42,662 nucleotides of DNA from the NCBI GenBank assembly GCA_945231345.1, contig CALYOL010000002.1, positions 1 through 42,662 on the forward strand, written 5' to 3'. The stretch is from an uncultured Porphyromonadaceae bacterium. Lineage in GTDB: Bacteria; Bacteroidota; Bacteroidia; Bacteroidales; Muribaculaceae. Under the pieces are notes generated by a model. That model was not told where the DNA came from. It did not search any database and worked only from the letters and a program-made list of their open reading frames with translations. Positions 8,674 through 18,527 of this stretch are shown here, in pieces. Made by a program: the position numbers and the translations under genes. Position 1 is the stretch's first letter. Every line of letters starts with the position of its first letter.

Positions 8674-9390
8674 TCAGGCAATAATATCTCTTAAGTCATT
8701 CACAGTAGTAACATCTTCGCCAAATTCAATGGGGAGGTTGTTGCGATTAAAGAACACTGCGCGCCAACCGGCATTTAACGCGCCTTTTATGTCTGTGTCG
8801 GGATTGTCTCCAATCATGATTGAATGTTCAGCGGTGGTTCCTGCCTTTTGTAGTGCATAGTCGAATATTCGGCGGTCCGGCTTGTTGATGTCAATTTCAT
8901 CGCTAAGCACAATGCAGTCTATCATGTCAAGCACTCCACCGGAGCGCAGTTTGTCAAACTGAACTTCCTTAAAACCGTTGCTTAACACGCCGATTTTAAG
9001 TCCTCTCGCCTTGATGTGCTCAAGCAATGTCCGCGCTCCCGGGACGAGTGCACTGCACTGTCCCAGTATGCGGAGGTAGTCTGTGTGAAGCACTTCGCTG
9101 TAGTCATAAGCAGCCTTCTCGTCCATTCCGCAGTCTATCAGCGGACGGGCGAAGCGTTCGTGCTGGAGGTAGTCTTTAGAAATAGTTCCGACGTTATAGC
9201 GAGCCCACAGCGAGTGGTTTACCTCAAGGTATCGGTTTCTCCACTGCTCCATCGTTGGGTAGAATCGGTGCAAATCGTGCATGTCGTAGATTTTCGCCAG
9301 TGAGATTAGGGAATTGCCGGAGAAATCCCACAGAGTGTCGTCAAGGTCTACCCATACCCATTCTATTCCTGTAAGGTCTATTGCTGCCAT
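8674..9390 (-). CDS. HAD-superfamily phosphatase, YjjG-like
   Basis: The protein has the HAD catalytic motif DLDDT (residues 15-19: nucleophile Asp15, acid/base Asp17), motif II VLSNGF, and the C-terminal motif MIGDNPDTDIKGALNAGW. Length and layout resemble YjjG-type non-canonical pyrimidine nucleotidases, but substrates of HAD enzymes are hard to predict. The ORF track starts 17 codons earlier (9441). I prefer the ATG at 9390, giving 238 residues, because it leaves a 1-base gap after the upstream transporter stop and places the catalytic motif at the usual distance from the N-terminus. It probably forms an operon with the transporter gene. Confidence 0.85.
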   Translation of the reverse strand: MAAIDLTGIEWVWVDLDDTLWDFSGNSLISLAKIYDMHDLHRFYPTMEQWRNRYLEVNHSLWARYNVGTISKDYLQHERFARPLIDCGMDEKAAYDYSEVLHTDYLRILGQCSALVPGARTLLEHIKARGLKIGVLSNGFKEVQFDKLRSGGVLDMIDCIVLSDEIDINKPDRRIFDYALQKAGTTAEHSIMIGDNPDTDIKGALNAGWRAVFFNRNNLPIEFGEDVTTVNDLRDIIA

Positions 9391-9391
9391 A

Positions 9392-10084
9392 TCACTCAAG
9401 TTCAAAAATTTTCCACCATTTGTATGAAATGTCTTTGTCAATCACTTCTGTTCCTCCCTCAATCCGCTTGAGAGCTTTTACCACACGGATAGTGACAGGC
9501 AGTATGATAATCTCATATCCGGTCTTAAGCAGTGCCTGTGTGAAAATCAGCGAGAAAACCACACTCCATGGCAACACTCCGCCAAAGGCTATTGGGAAAA
9601 ATATCAGCGAGTCAACGCTTTCGCCCCAAAGAGTGGAAACGATGGCGCGGAGGGAGAAATGATGTTTGCCGTCGGTGCGCTTCATCCGGCTCATGACGTA
9701 TGCGTTCACAAATGAGCCGCAGAGGAATGCCGTAAAGCTTGCAAACATTATCCGTGGGACAGCGCCGAAAATTGAACTCAGCGCTTCCTGCTGAGTCCAT
9801 GTCTCTCCGCCGGGTAATGCTATAGCGAGTTGCAAGAGGAGAGATACGATTAGGTTTGAGGCGAAGCCCAGCCATATCATCAGGCGCGCTTTTCGGAAGC
9901 CGTATACCTCTACGATGCAGTCGTTTATTATGTAAGAAATTGGGAAAACTATCACACCTGCCGTAATTGTGAAGAAATTGCCTATATCTATGGTTTTGAT
10001 TTCTACGAGGTTAGATACTATAAGGCAGATGCAGAAAAGAGTGGAGAGGAGGAGAAACGTAAGTGTAAACTTTGGTTGTTTCAT
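9392..10084 (-). CDS. yhhQ: Queuosine precursor transporter (YhhQ/VUT family)
   Basis: This integral membrane protein has about six hydrophobic segments and the DUF165/YhhQ signatures NDCIVEVYGFRKARLMIW and LWGESVDSLIFFPIAFGG. E. coli YhhQ imports queuosine precursors (preQ0/preQ1) used for tRNA modification. I place the start at MKQPKFTL (10084, 230 residues) rather than the track's 10114, since the extra MLATSLKTRT does not resemble family N-termini. It leads a two-gene unit with the HAD gene, behind a consensus promoter overlapped by a palindrome. I do not recognise a preQ1 riboswitch in the leader. Confidence 0.88.
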   Translation of the reverse strand: MKQPKFTLTFLLLSTLFCICLIVSNLVEIKTIDIGNFFTITAGVIVFPISYIINDCIVEVYGFRKARLMIWLGFASNLIVSLLLQLAIALPGGETWTQQEALSSIFGAVPRIMFASFTAFLCGSFVNAYVMSRMKRTDGKHHFSLRAIVSTLWGESVDSLIFFPIAFGGVLPWSVVFSLIFTQALLKTGYEIIILPVTIRVVKALKRIEGGTEVIDKDISYKWWKIFELE

Positions 10085-10141
10085 TGTTCTTGTTTTTAAC
10101 GAGGTAGCAAGCACTCGGTGTTAATAATTATTTTGTCAATA

Positions 10142-10172
10142 CAAAGGTAGTGAATTTTTTCCATATGGCAAA
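10142..10172 (-). promoter_or_regulatory. Consensus promoter of the yhhQ-HAD operon (TTTG-N19-TACCTTTG)
   Basis: On the minus strand TTTG (10172-10169) is followed after exactly 19 bp by TACCTTTG (10149-10142), matching both Bacteroidota elements. The predicted transcription start is near 10135, leaving a leader of about 50 nt. Confidence 0.75.
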
Positions 10173-10185
10173 AATATGCCATATG
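10162..10185. promoter_or_regulatory. Palindrome over the -33 element of yhhQ, candidate operator
   Basis: Perfect 9-bp arms CATATGGCA / TGCCATATG are separated by AAAATA. The -33 TTTG lies at the inner edge of one arm and in the spacer. No T-run follows, and a separate terminator for the upstream GH13 gene lies beside it, so a binding site for a dimeric regulator is the simpler reading. Confidence 0.5.
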
Positions 10186-10192
10186 AATGTAT

Positions 10193-10230
10193 AAAAAGCG
10201 GGGCAATCCGCAAAAGGAGGATGCCCCGCT
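10193..10230 (-). terminator. Rho-independent terminator of the GH13 lipoprotein gene
   Basis: The arms AGCGGGGC-(A)-ATCC and GGAT-GCCCCGCT form a 12-bp GC-rich stem with one bulged A and a 9-nt loop. On the minus strand the stem runs into TTTTT. It lies 25 bp beyond the stop of the GH13 gene. Confidence 0.88.
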
Positions 10231-10255
10231 AATTAATTTGTTTCAAGAATTTGAA

Positions 10256-11695
10256 TTACTTTTTAACGTAGATGCGGTATTCGCCAGGAGCGAGAGTTGT
10301 AGGATATTCTTCAGCTTCGCCTGTGAAGTAGTTGATGAGACAGTCGCAAGCCTTTGGAGCGTCTGCGGTGTATTTAACTTCAGCAGAGTCTTTGCCAAGG
10401 TTAAGCATTACGATTACCGGCTGCTCGTCTTTGCAGCGAGAGAAAATGTATAGGTCGTCAGACTCTGTTGCGTATCGAACCATTTCTCCGCCTTCAAGTC
10501 CTGCCTTGAGTGCAGGCTGTGAGTGCTTGAGTGCGTTAAGTTTCTGATAGAAAGTAAAATACTCGTTGCGAGGCTCAAATTCAGGAGCTGTATCTTTCTT
10601 GAAGAACTCAAATGCGCGGTTCATACCGGTTTCTTGACCTGTGTAGATAAGAGGCATGCCCGGGAGAGTGTAAGAAAGTACGGCGAAAGCAGCCTGAAGG
10701 TTGCCAAGACGTTCAAATTCAGTGCCTTCCCAAGAGTTGAGGTCATGATTTGTAATCATGTTCATCAGGTATGAATCTTTTGGATATTCCTGAGCCTGAG
10801 CTGCGAGGAGGGAGTCAATGGCAACTGCATGTTTAACAGGGAATTGACGGATTTCGCCAGTTTCCTTGTTAGCGTAAGTGTATTGACCTGCGGTAGCGGC
10901 TATTTCGCTGAAAAGGTCTTTCATAGGCCAGTTGTAACCCATGTTGAAGCCTTCTTTCTGAAGTTCTGGCTTGCTTGCTTCGGCGAGCATGAAAACACCT
11001 CCTTCTTTAGCAGCGTCGAGAGTTGGGCGCACTTCGTTCCAGAAGTCTGTAGGCACTTCACCGGCAACGTCGCAGCGGAAGCCGTCGATTCCGATTTCCT
11101 TTACCCAGAAGAGGAGGGCGTCTGTCATAGCAGCGCGAGTCTCAGGCTTTGAGTAGTCGAGTTTGTAAGTATCTGTCCAGTCGAAAGGACCATACATTTT
11201 GCCTTCTTCGTTAAGTGCGTAGTATTCAGGATGTTCAGTAACCCAAGCATTGTCACAACCTGTGTGGTTTGGAACCCAGTCTATGATAACTTTAAATCCA
11301 AGTTCGTGAGCTTTTGCTACGAAAGCCTTGAAAGAGTCGATGTTTCCGAGTTCTGGGTTGACATCTTTGTAGTCGCGTACGGCATAGTAGCTTCCGAGCT
11401 CGCCTTTGCGGTTAAGTTCAGAGATTGGGTGGATTGGCATGAGCCAGAGAATGTCTACGCCGAGGTCTTTGAGTCTCGGGAGTTGGTCGCCGAGAGCTTC
11501 GATTGTGCCTTCATTTGTGATTTGGCGCCAATTTACTTCATAAATAACAGCGTTACGGCTCCATTCAGGCTGAATGAGTGAAGTGTAAGTGGAGTCACGC
11601 TCAACTGTGGCGTTTTCCTGAGCCTTGTTGCCGGAGCAACTGAAGAGAGAGCCAAGCATTGTAGCTATGGCAGAAAAAATGAAGAATTTTTTCAT
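10256..11695 (-). CDS. GH13 alpha-amylase-family glycoside hydrolase, lipoprotein
   Basis: The 479-residue protein starts with a lipoprotein signal peptide ending LGSLFSC (Cys20), so after Lgt and signal peptidase II it is lipid-anchored. All four GH13 regions are present: DWVPNHTG (about 139-146), GFRCDVA (nucleophile Asp209), MLAEAS (acid/base Glu239) and TNHD (Asp318). An alpha-glucan substrate (starch, maltodextrin or glycogen) is likely, but exact specificity cannot be read. Only a short beta domain (TADAPKACDCLINYFTGE...) follows the barrel. No susC/susD or transporter genes are adjacent, so it is not in a polysaccharide utilization locus here. Residues after the Cys (SGNKAQENA) are not the acidic run often linked to surface export, so it may face the periplasm. 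Confidence 0.93.
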   Translation of the reverse strand: MKKFFIFSAIATMLGSLFSCSGNKAQENATVERDSTYTSLIQPEWSRNAVIYEVNWRQITNEGTIEALGDQLPRLKDLGVDILWLMPIHPISELNRKGELGSYYAVRDYKDVNPELGNIDSFKAFVAKAHELGFKVIIDWVPNHTGCDNAWVTEHPEYYALNEEGKMYGPFDWTDTYKLDYSKPETRAAMTDALLFWVKEIGIDGFRCDVAGEVPTDFWNEVRPTLDAAKEGGVFMLAEASKPELQKEGFNMGYNWPMKDLFSEIAATAGQYTYANKETGEIRQFPVKHAVAIDSLLAAQAQEYPKDSYLMNMITNHDLNSWEGTEFERLGNLQAAFAVLSYTLPGMPLIYTGQETGMNRAFEFFKKDTAPEFEPRNEYFTFYQKLNALKHSQPALKAGLEGGEMVRYATESDDLYIFSRCKDEQPVIVMLNLGKDSAEVKYTADAPKACDCLINYFTGEAEEYPTTLAPGEYRIYVKK

Positions 11696-11740
11696 GATAA
11701 AATTTTGGTTTTGTTAATATAAGTATGATTAATGTTATTA

Positions 11741-12337
11741 TTAGAAAAGTTTCAGCTGCGGGTCGATGAGAGTGAAGCTCATTCGGTGGTAAGGCGATGG
11801 TCCGAATTGCTCGATAGCTTGTCGGTGTGCCTTTGTTGGGTATCCCTTGTTCACGTCCCAGTGATACATAGGGTATTCATCGTGTATTCGTCGCATAAAT
11901 TCGTCACGATGAGTCTTTGCGAGTATTGAAGCCGCGGCAATGTTGGCAAATCTACCGTCGCCCTTGACAAACGTGCGGCAATCGAGGTCGCCGTAAGGCT
12001 TAAATCTGTTTCCATCTACAATCACGGCTCCGGGTCGGACGGAGAGAGCGTCGAGAGCGCGGTGCATGGCAAGGATAGACGCATTAAGGATGTTAAATTT
12101 GTCTATTTCCTGTGCGGAGACCACGCCAACCGCCCAAGCAATGGCTTCAGCTTCAATGATGGGGCGAAGAAGCTCGCGTCGTCGTTCGGTAAGCTTTTTA
12201 GAGTCGTTAATCAGCTCATTTTGAAAGTCGTCGGGCAAAATAACGGCAGCGGCGAAGACCGGTCCGGCAAGACAACCACGACCGGCTTCGTCTGTTCCTG
12301 CTTCGTTTATACCTGATATGTTGCAGATGGGCAGCAT
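11741..12337 (-). CDS. rnhB: Ribonuclease HII
   Basis: RNase HII cleaves RNA in RNA/DNA hybrids and removes misincorporated ribonucleotides. The 198-residue product carries the signature GTDEAGRGCLAGPVFAAAVIL with the catalytic Asp-Glu pair, VIVDGN and KTHRDEFM with the remaining acidic residues. The ORF track extends the start to 12391, inside secA. I choose the ATG at 12337 because it overlaps the secA stop by one base (TAATG), which suggests translational coupling, and gives the normal family length. Confidence 0.95.
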   Translation of the reverse strand: MLPICNISGINEAGTDEAGRGCLAGPVFAAAVILPDDFQNELINDSKKLTERRRELLRPIIEAEAIAWAVGVVSAQEIDKFNILNASILAMHRALDALSVRPGAVIVDGNRFKPYGDLDCRTFVKGDGRFANIAAASILAKTHRDEFMRRIHDEYPMYHWDVNKGYPTKAHRQAIEQFGPSPYHRMSFTLIDPQLKLF

Positions 12338-15300
12338 TACATGCCTTTTCCGTGACAGTTTTTGAATTTCTTGCCGCTGCCGCAAGGACAAGGGTCGTTG
12401 CGACCTACTTTCGGACCAACGATAGTAGGCATTTTTGGCTGTGGGGCACCTTGTGGAGCAGATGCGGCCTGACGCTGTGCATTTTCGCCCGGAACGCTTT
12501 CCTTGCTGGTCTTGTAGCGAGAGTAGTCTGTCTTATTGTCAGCTATAGCCCTGTCAACTTTTACCTGACGCTGCTCAGTACCTTCCTGGCTTGGTGGGGG
12601 AGTCTGTACGAAAATCTGTCCGTGCATAAGTGCTGCCATTGCCTTGCTGTTAAGCTGGCTGAGCATAGTCTCAAACAGGTGGAAAGACTCGATTTTGTAT
12701 ATTACGAGTGGGTCTTTCTGTTCGTAAGAAGCATTTTGTACGCTTTGGCGTAGCTGGTCGAGCTCGCGGAGGTGTTCTTTCCAGAGTTCGTCGATAGAGA
12801 AGAGCAGGAGCAGCTTGTGCCATTCCTTGACTATAGACTTGCAGTCGGTCTTATATGCCTCGGTAATATCTACGATAATTCTGAATACACGCTTTCCGTC
12901 GGTTATAGGAACCTGGATACGTCCTGTAGCACCACGGTTTTCCACCCAGTCTTTGATGACCGGGAGGGCTACTTCACAGATGCGTTCATTGCGACGTTCA
13001 CGAGCTTCAGCAGCAGCGGCATAAATTTTATCTATGCGGTCTTCTTCAGACATTCGGGTGTATTCGTCTTCAGTGAACGGGAGAGCGATAGTAAGGCTGC
13101 GCATCATTTCATCCTCGAGGTCGCTGTAGAAGAAGCAATTCTTGACAGAGTTTTCAATCAGGTCGTAGAGCATGTTTTGCAGGTCCATCTCGATGCGTTC
13201 TCCAAGAAGGGCGTGGCGGCGGCGAGAGTAAATGTAAGTACGCTGCTTGTTCATCACGTCGTCGTATTCAAGGAGTCTCTTTCGGATACCGAAGTTGTTT
13301 TCCTCTACGCGTTTCTGTGCATTTTCAATGGCTTTAGTCACCATTCCGGCTTCAATTCGCTCACCTTCTTCAAGTCCGAGACGGTCCAGCATCTTCATGA
13401 CGCTGTCTGTGGCGAATAGTCGCATCAGCTGGTCTTCGAATGAAACGTAGAAAACAGAAGAGCCGGGGTCTCCCTGACGTCCTGAACGTCCTCGGAGCTG
13501 ACGGTCAACACGTCGAGACTCATGTCGCTCAGTACCGATGATGGCAAGTCCGCCAATGCCTTCCTTCGTGCTCTTTTCAATGATTTCAGGGTCATGAAGG
13601 TCTTTAACTTCCTGCGGAAGCTTGATGTCGGTACCACGACCAGCCATGTTGGTGGCGATAGTTACCGCGCCCGGTCGTCCTGCGAATTTTACGATTTCGG
13701 CTTCCTTTTGGTGAAGCTTTGCGTTGAGGACCTGGTGTTCGATATGGTTCATCTTGAGCATACGGCTCAGGAGCTCGGAAATTTCAACAGAAGTAGTGCC
13801 GACAAGAACGGGGCGTCCGATTTCGTGTAGACGCTTGATTTCCTCAATAACGGCATTATATTTTTCGCGTTTTGTCTTATACACGCGGTCGTTCATGTCG
13901 ATGCGTCTGATAGGACGGTTTGTAGGGATAGTTACGACGTCGAGTTTGTATATGTCCCAAAATTCACCGGCTTCCGTCTCTGCGGTACCGGTCATACCGG
14001 CGAGCTTGTGATACATACGGAAGTAGTTCTGTAGGGTGATAGTTGCGAAAGTCTGAGTAGCAGCTTCAACCTTTACGCCTTCCTTAGCTTCGATTGCCTG
14101 GTGAAGCCCGTCGCTGTATCGGCGACCTTCCATGATACGTCCTGTCTGCTCGTCAACAATCTTGATTTTATTATCGTCGATGACGTATTCCACGTCTTTT
14201 TCAAAGAGTGTGTAAGCCTTGAGGAGCTGTGTGACTGTGTGTACGCGCTCAGCCTTGATTGCATAGTTTTGCATAGCATCATCTTTGCGCTGCTGACGCT
14301 CGGCGGCGTCTGTAATAGTCTCAATTTCAGAAAGTTCTGCGGCAATGTCAGGGAGAACAAAGAATTTCGGGTCTTGTGAAGCTCCGGTCAGCACGTCGAT
14401 ACCTTTATCAGTGAGTTCTACGCTGCGGTTTTTCTCATCAATGATGAAGAATAGCGGGTCTGTGATGAAAGGCATTTCGCGAGAATTATCTTGCAAGTAA
14501 TAAGCCTCGGTCTCGAGGAGGAGGTTTTTCATTCCTTCCTGGCTGAGGAACTTGATGAGTGCGCTGTTTTTAGGGAGTCCCTTGAATGCGCGGAAAAGGA
14601 GGATTGCACCTTCTTTCTGCTGTTCTTTGTCGCCGGAAGCGATTTTAGTCTTTGCTTCAGATAGAATTTGGGTGATGAGCTTTCTCTGTGCCTCTACAAC
14701 GCGCTTGACGTTTTCCTTATATTCGTCGAATAGCTGGTCATCGCCCTTAGCAACAGGACCGGAGATGATGAGTGGTGTACGGGCATCGTCAATGAGGACA
14801 GAGTCCACCTCATCGACAATAGCGTAGTAATGCTTGCGCTGCACGAGGTCGTCAGGCTTCATTGCCATGTTGTCGCGGAGGTAGTCGAAACCAAATTCGT
14901 TGTTAGTACCGAAAGTGATGTCGCACTCGTAAGCGCGTCGGCGTTCAAGTGTGTTTGGCTCGTGCTTGTCAATGCAGTCAACGGTTGAACCATGGAACAT
15001 ATACAGAGGTCCCATCCACTCAGAGTCACGTTTTGCGAGGTAGTCGTTTACGGTGACAACGTGAACTCCGCGTCCGGAGAGAGAGCGGAGGAAAACAGGG
15101 AGTGTTGCAACGAGTGTCTTACCTTCACCGGTAGCCATCTCGGCGATTTTGCCTTGGTGAAGAACGATACCACCGATGAGCTGAACGTTGTAGTGAACCA
15201 TATCCCATGTGATTTCGTTACCACCGGCAATCCAGTGATTTTTCCAGAGAGCTTTGTCTCCTTCGATGCTCACGAAGTCTTTGCCTTGGGCGGCGAGGTC

Positions 15301-15708
15301 TCGGTCCATGTCGGTTGCAGTAACTTCAATGGTTTCGTTAGCGGCAAAGCGGCGAGCGGTCTCGCGTATAGCGGCGAAAACTACAGGGAGTGCCTCGTCG
15401 AGCTTTTTGTCTATCGTCTCGATGATATCCTTTTCGAGTTTATCTATTTCGTCCCATAGTGGCTGGCGTTTTTCCACCGGGGTTTCTTCGATTTTAACTT
15501 TTAGCTCAGCTACTTTAGCCTCATTGTCAGCAACGGCGCTCTTAATGCCAAAGCGGATTTGAGTGATTTTGTCGCGTAGCTCATCGTTGCTGAGCGCGCC
15601 GAGAGCAGGCTCTTCGGCGAGAATTTTGTCCAGAATAGGCTGAATTTCCTTGAGGTCTTTTTCAGACTTGTTACCAAAGAGTTTGCCTAAGAAACTGAGA
15701 AATGACAT
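12337..15708 (-). CDS. secA: Preprotein translocase ATPase SecA
   Basis: SecA is the motor ATPase driving unfolded preproteins through SecYEG. The product is 1,123 residues, longer than E. coli SecA (~900), as is usual in this phylum. Visible motifs are Walker [12 protein letters not shown] (about 191-201), [20 protein letters not shown], the helicase segment [10 protein letters not shown], and [15 protein letters not shown]. The C-terminus is the zinc-binding SEC-C tail [20 protein letters not shown], which contacts SecB or ribosomes in other species. The track's start (15834) adds 42 unlikely residues; [12 protein letters not shown] at 15708 fits the family. It lies 37 bp after the PafA-like gene, probably in one transcript with lnb. 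Confidence 0.97.
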   Translation of the reverse strand: MSFLSFLGKLFGNKSEKDLKEIQPILDKILAEEPALGALSNDELRDKITQIRFGIKSAVADNEAKVAELKVKIEETPVEKRQPLWDEIDKLEKDIIETIDKKLDEALPVVFAAIRETARRFAANETIEVTATDMDRDLAAQGKDFVSIEGDKALWKNHWIAGGNEITWDMVHYNVQLIGGIVLHQGKIAEMATGEGKTLVATLPVFLRSLSGRGVHVVTVNDYLAKRDSEWMGPLYMFHGSTVDCIDKHEPNTLERRRAYECDITFGTNNEFGFDYLRDNMAMKPDDLVQRKHYYAIVDEVDSVLIDDARTPLIISGPVAKGDDQLFDEYKENVKRVVEAQRKLITQILSEAKTKIASGDKEQQKEGAILLFRAFKGLPKNSALIKFLSQEGMKNLLLETEAYYLQDNSREMPFITDPLFFIIDEKNRSVELTDKGIDVLTGASQDPKFFVLPDIAAELSEIETITDAAERQQRKDDAMQNYAIKAERVHTVTQLLKAYTLFEKDVEYVIDDNKIKIVDEQTGRIMEGRRYSDGLHQAIEAKEGVKVEAATQTFATITLQNYFRMYHKLAGMTGTAETEAGEFWDIYKLDVVTIPTNRPIRRIDMNDRVYKTKREKYNAVIEEIKRLHEIGRPVLVGTTSVEISELLSRMLKMNHIEHQVLNAKLHQKEAEIVKFAGRPGAVTIATNMAGRGTDIKLPQEVKDLHDPEIIEKSTKEGIGGLAIIGTERHESRRVDRQLRGRSGRQGDPGSSVFYVSFEDQLMRLFATDSVMKMLDRLGLEEGERIEAGMVTKAIENAQKRVEENNFGIRKRLLEYDDVMNKQRTYIYSRRRHALLGERIEMDLQNMLYDLIENSVKNCFFYSDLEDEMMRSLTIALPFTEDEYTRMSEEDRIDKIYAAAAEARERRNERICEVALPVIKDWVENRGATGRIQVPITDGKRVFRIIVDITEAYKTDCKSIVKEWHKLLLLFSIDELWKEHLRELDQLRQSVQNASYEQKDPLVIYKIESFHLFETMLSQLNSKAMAALMHGQIFVQTPPPSQEGTEQRQVKVDRAIADNKTDYSRYKTSKESVPGENAQRQAASAPQGAPQPKMPTIVGPKVGRNDPCPCGSGKKFKNCHGKGM

Positions 15709-15745
15709 ATTATATATTGAAATTTTATTGTTATCTTGATTGAAT

Positions 15746-17368
15746 TTATTTGAAGTCGAGTCGGAGAGGGGGCTGAGTAGCCGCATTTGGCGAGCGGATA
15801 CGCAAGATGGATGCGATAGTAGGCGCAATGGCACGCGGGTCTACAGCGCCGGTTATAGTTTTGCTTTTAATGTTCGGAGCAAGGATGAAAGCGGGCGCGA
15901 TAGGCGCGGTCTGCCGCTGAATTTTCGGGTAAGTGTCAGGATTTGGAGACACAGTTCCGTCGTCTACGATGTCCCAACCGGGGAAGGTGGAGATGTAGAT
16001 GTCTGCAGCAAAATCCTGATTTATGTTACGTCGTGGAGGAGTTGCAGTCTCTCCAATTCGTTCCGCAATGATGTCGTCGATAGTCTGTGCCTCGGAAATG
16101 CCAGCCATTCGATTAAGGAAACGGGCAGACTCTGAGCGAATTGCTGCAAGGTCTATGTCGCGCTGCTTTATTAGCTCGTGATTTAGATAAAACTGGTTTT
16201 GGTCGTAACCTATAACCCATTCTCCGTTGCCGTAAATGGCTATCAAATAAATATTTAGCAGTGAAATAGCTTTTCGTGGAGAAAATTCTCCCGCCGGAGT
16301 GTCCCACTCGTTTTCTTTGCTGCGGCGCCTTGTGACGTTGCTCGGAAGCCCTGTGATAACAATCATAGTGCGGTCCATTCCCGGTCCGTTTGTGTCAATG
16401 GCAGTGATAAGGCTCTTAATTTCTCTGTCGAGCCTGATGTAGCTGTCCATTTGCTCCATTCTGATGTCATGGTCGTCGCCATAAATGAAAGGGGTGACGG
16501 TGTAGCTGAGGTTCAGCATGTCGATGTTTTCGCCTTTTCCAAGGCTGAGCGACTTAATATAGTCACTTGCAATGGATGTCACCTCCGTGTTTACGAGTGG
16601 AGTATTCTTATAGTGGACAATTCTCTGTGGGTCAGTACGATAGAATGTATGGCGGAAAGAGTATAGTTTCTTATAGTTTGGCAGGTCCGGGTATAACTCG
16701 GGGCTGATGGCGGACTTCCATGCCATTGTGTCCAGCCTCATGTCCAGTGGCTGCATCCGGTTTCGCGTCTGTATAGTGTAAGGCGCGTCTTTGTAGTAAG
16801 TGGAGGTAGCCCATTTGCCGGATGTGTTGTCAATCCAGAATGCGCTGTTGCCTTTGTGTCCTGCCATTATGATGGCTTGTGCGGCGTCAGGGCATATTGA
16901 ATAGACGTGGTTTAGACCTTGTGAAGCAATTCTCAGCTCATCGCCGATAGTGGAGACGCGGAGGGCGCGGGGGGAGTAAGTTTCGTTTGTGAAATTGCCG
17001 AGGGTTGAAGAGTCGATGAAAAACGAAAGCGTGCGTCGACTTGCTCGGTCGTAAACCATGGATGATGCTACGCCGTTCATGGCCGGGCTTGCACCGGTCT
17101 GTACGATTGCAGTGGAAGCGGCGGGGTCGAGTACAGAGCCGAAGTTGAGGTCTGTGATAGTGACGCCGTCTCGCATTATCCGTTGTAGTCCTCCGTCGGT
17201 AAATTGGTCTTTGAGCAGGTTGATATAGTCCAGCGACAGCCCGTCTACAACAATATTCACAACCAGCGAGGGGCGACCTGCGGGCTGTGCTGAAAGCGTC
17301 ACAGTAGCCATAGTGGCTAATATGAGGCTAACGATATTGCGAGTCAGTTTTTGTTTTTTCTTTGCCAT
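15746..17368 (-). CDS. PafA-like alkaline phosphatase superfamily protein, probable pseudoenzyme
   Basis: After trimming to [15 protein letters not shown] (17368) the product has 540 residues and a Sec signal peptide ending near TLSAQ. The fold family is clear: [70 protein letters not shown] and a C-terminal [11 protein letters not shown] match the PafA/nucleotide pyrophosphatase pattern. The catalytic sites look lost. The nucleophile region T-x-P-G-H reads [13 protein letters not shown], the metal-binding D-H of the TADHG motif reads ITGLPSN (338-344), and the second Asp/His pair is replaced around [12 protein letters not shown]. It overlaps lnb by 25 bp and precedes secA by 37 bp. A binding or scaffolding role in the envelope is inference. 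Confidence 0.82.
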   Translation of the reverse strand: MAKKKQKLTRNIVSLILATMATVTLSAQPAGRPSLVVNIVVDGLSLDYINLLKDQFTDGGLQRIMRDGVTITDLNFGSVLDPAASTAIVQTGASPAMNGVASSMVYDRASRRTLSFFIDSSTLGNFTNETYSPRALRVSTIGDELRIASQGLNHVYSICPDAAQAIIMAGHKGNSAFWIDNTSGKWATSTYYKDAPYTIQTRNRMQPLDMRLDTMAWKSAISPELYPDLPNYKKLYSFRHTFYRTDPQRIVHYKNTPLVNTEVTSIASDYIKSLSLGKGENIDMLNLSYTVTPFIYGDDHDIRMEQMDSYIRLDREIKSLITAIDTNGPGMDRTMIVITGLPSNVTRRRSKENEWDTPAGEFSPRKAISLLNIYLIAIYGNGEWVIGYDQNQFYLNHELIKQRDIDLAAIRSESARFLNRMAGISEAQTIDDIIAERIGETATPPRRNINQDFAADIYISTFPGWDIVDDGTVSPNPDTYPKIQRQTAPIAPAFILAPNIKSKTITGAVDPRAIAPTIASILRIRSPNAATQPPLRLDFK

Positions 17369-18522
17369 CGGGCTATGTATAAATAAGTGTAACTGCGTAA
17401 CAATAAGGCGATTACAATAGGTATAAATGCGGGGTTTGCCGTTTGTATGCCTATGGAAATCACTATTAGATACGCAATTAAGCACACAAAGTTAAGCAAA
17501 ATAGGCGAGACTGCCAACATTTTTGACTTATTTATCCACATTAGTGGCAAAATTGCAATGCTCACCGGGCTTAGCCATAGGTAATTAAAGTTTGGTGATG
17601 TGGCTTCGTGTGTTGATTTGAAGATTAGGAAAGTGAGGAGGAGCGAGCAGAGAATGACTGGGACATAAATGACAGTGTCCATCCAGAGACTGACGACTTT
17701 TCTCCTTAAATCATAGACAGTTACGATAGCTGCAAGAATGAGGATTGCGATTGCAACGCACATTGGTGACTGTCGCCAAGGGGTGGGTGAGCAAGTGATG
17801 TCGGCATTTTCATCGCCATAGATTACAGTAGTGCTGACGATTTTCTTTTGCTTTCCGTCAAAGGTATAAGTTGCAGATGAGAGCAGGTGGGTGAGCATCG
17901 TGGGTGCGAAAACTTTTTCGCGAGGCGAGATTTGGTGGTCAATTCCGCATCCCAGGGCGATGTCGATGCCAAACTGATACCAGGGGTAGTTTCGGTGATA
18001 GTAATCCATAGCCTGGCGGTAAGTGGAAATTTCCGGCATATAGTCTTGATACATAAGTTTTTGTCCGAGAGCTTTCTCAATGATGGCCATGGGCTGCGTT
18101 GCGCAGTTGTTTTTTATGTAGTTATATCGATAGACGTTGTTTGGAGGTGTTAGGTTTTTATTGACTAAGTCCAAAATTTTCCGCGCCACGTCTTGCGGAA
18201 TATCGAGTTTCTGCTCGTAAACAGTCCGTCCCTCTTTTTTGTAGCAGTAGAGAAAATAATCGGTGGGAACAGCGCCGCACATATAATCAGTTTCGCCAGA
18301 CACGAAGCGTCCCACGAAATTTGGTGCAGAGAAATCAAAAAGCCCCCAGTTAATTACATAGTCGATGCTGTCTCCAACGGTAATTCTCATTGCCGCATGG
18401 CCTTCCAGCTCATAGATTTGTCGTCCTTGCGCTGTGGTAATCATGCTGATTGTCACAGTGTTATCAGCAGTAGCGCAGAATGCTGAAAGGAATATGAGTA
18501 GTGTGGTTATAGTCTGTTTCAT
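17344..18522 (-). CDS. lnb: Lipoprotein N-acyltransferase Lnb family (DUF4105)
   Basis: The 392-residue product has a signal sequence (MKQTITTLLIFLSAFCATA), a periplasmic DUF4105 domain and about five C-terminal membrane segments. The conserved signature ELEGHAAMRITVGDSIDYVINWGLFDFSAPNFVGRFVSG and YNYIKNNCATQP hold the likely catalytic His and Cys. In Bacteroides this family, now called Lnb, adds the third acyl chain to the N-terminal cysteine of lipoproteins, replacing Lnt. It is the first gene of a compact group with the PafA-like gene, secA and rnhB. The neighbours suit a role in export and lipoprotein maturation. Function is assigned by family resemblance. Confidence 0.88.
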   Translation of the reverse strand: MKQTITTLLIFLSAFCATADNTVTISMITTAQGRQIYELEGHAAMRITVGDSIDYVINWGLFDFSAPNFVGRFVSGETDYMCGAVPTDYFLYCYKKEGRTVYEQKLDIPQDVARKILDLVNKNLTPPNNVYRYNYIKNNCATQPMAIIEKALGQKLMYQDYMPEISTYRQAMDYYHRNYPWYQFGIDIALGCGIDHQISPREKVFAPTMLTHLLSSATYTFDGKQKKIVSTTVIYGDENADITCSPTPWRQSPMCVAIAILILAAIVTVYDLRRKVVSLWMDTVIYVPVILCSLLLTFLIFKSTHEATSPNFNYLWLSPVSIAILPLMWINKSKMLAVSPILLNFVCLIAYLIVISIGIQTANPAFIPIVIALLLRSYTYLYIARWQRKNKN

Positions 18523-18527
18523 GTTTG

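Noticed and set aside
10085-10255. preQ1 riboswitch upstream of the queuosine-precursor transporter
   Set aside because: The leader after the predicted start is about 50 nt and I see no H-type pseudoknot pattern; the visible structures are a terminator and a palindrome in the promoter.
15709-15834. 42-residue N-terminal extension of SecA in the track
   Set aside because: [12 protein letters not shown] at 15708 matches family N-termini, while the extension overlaps the PafA-like gene and is unlike any SecA.
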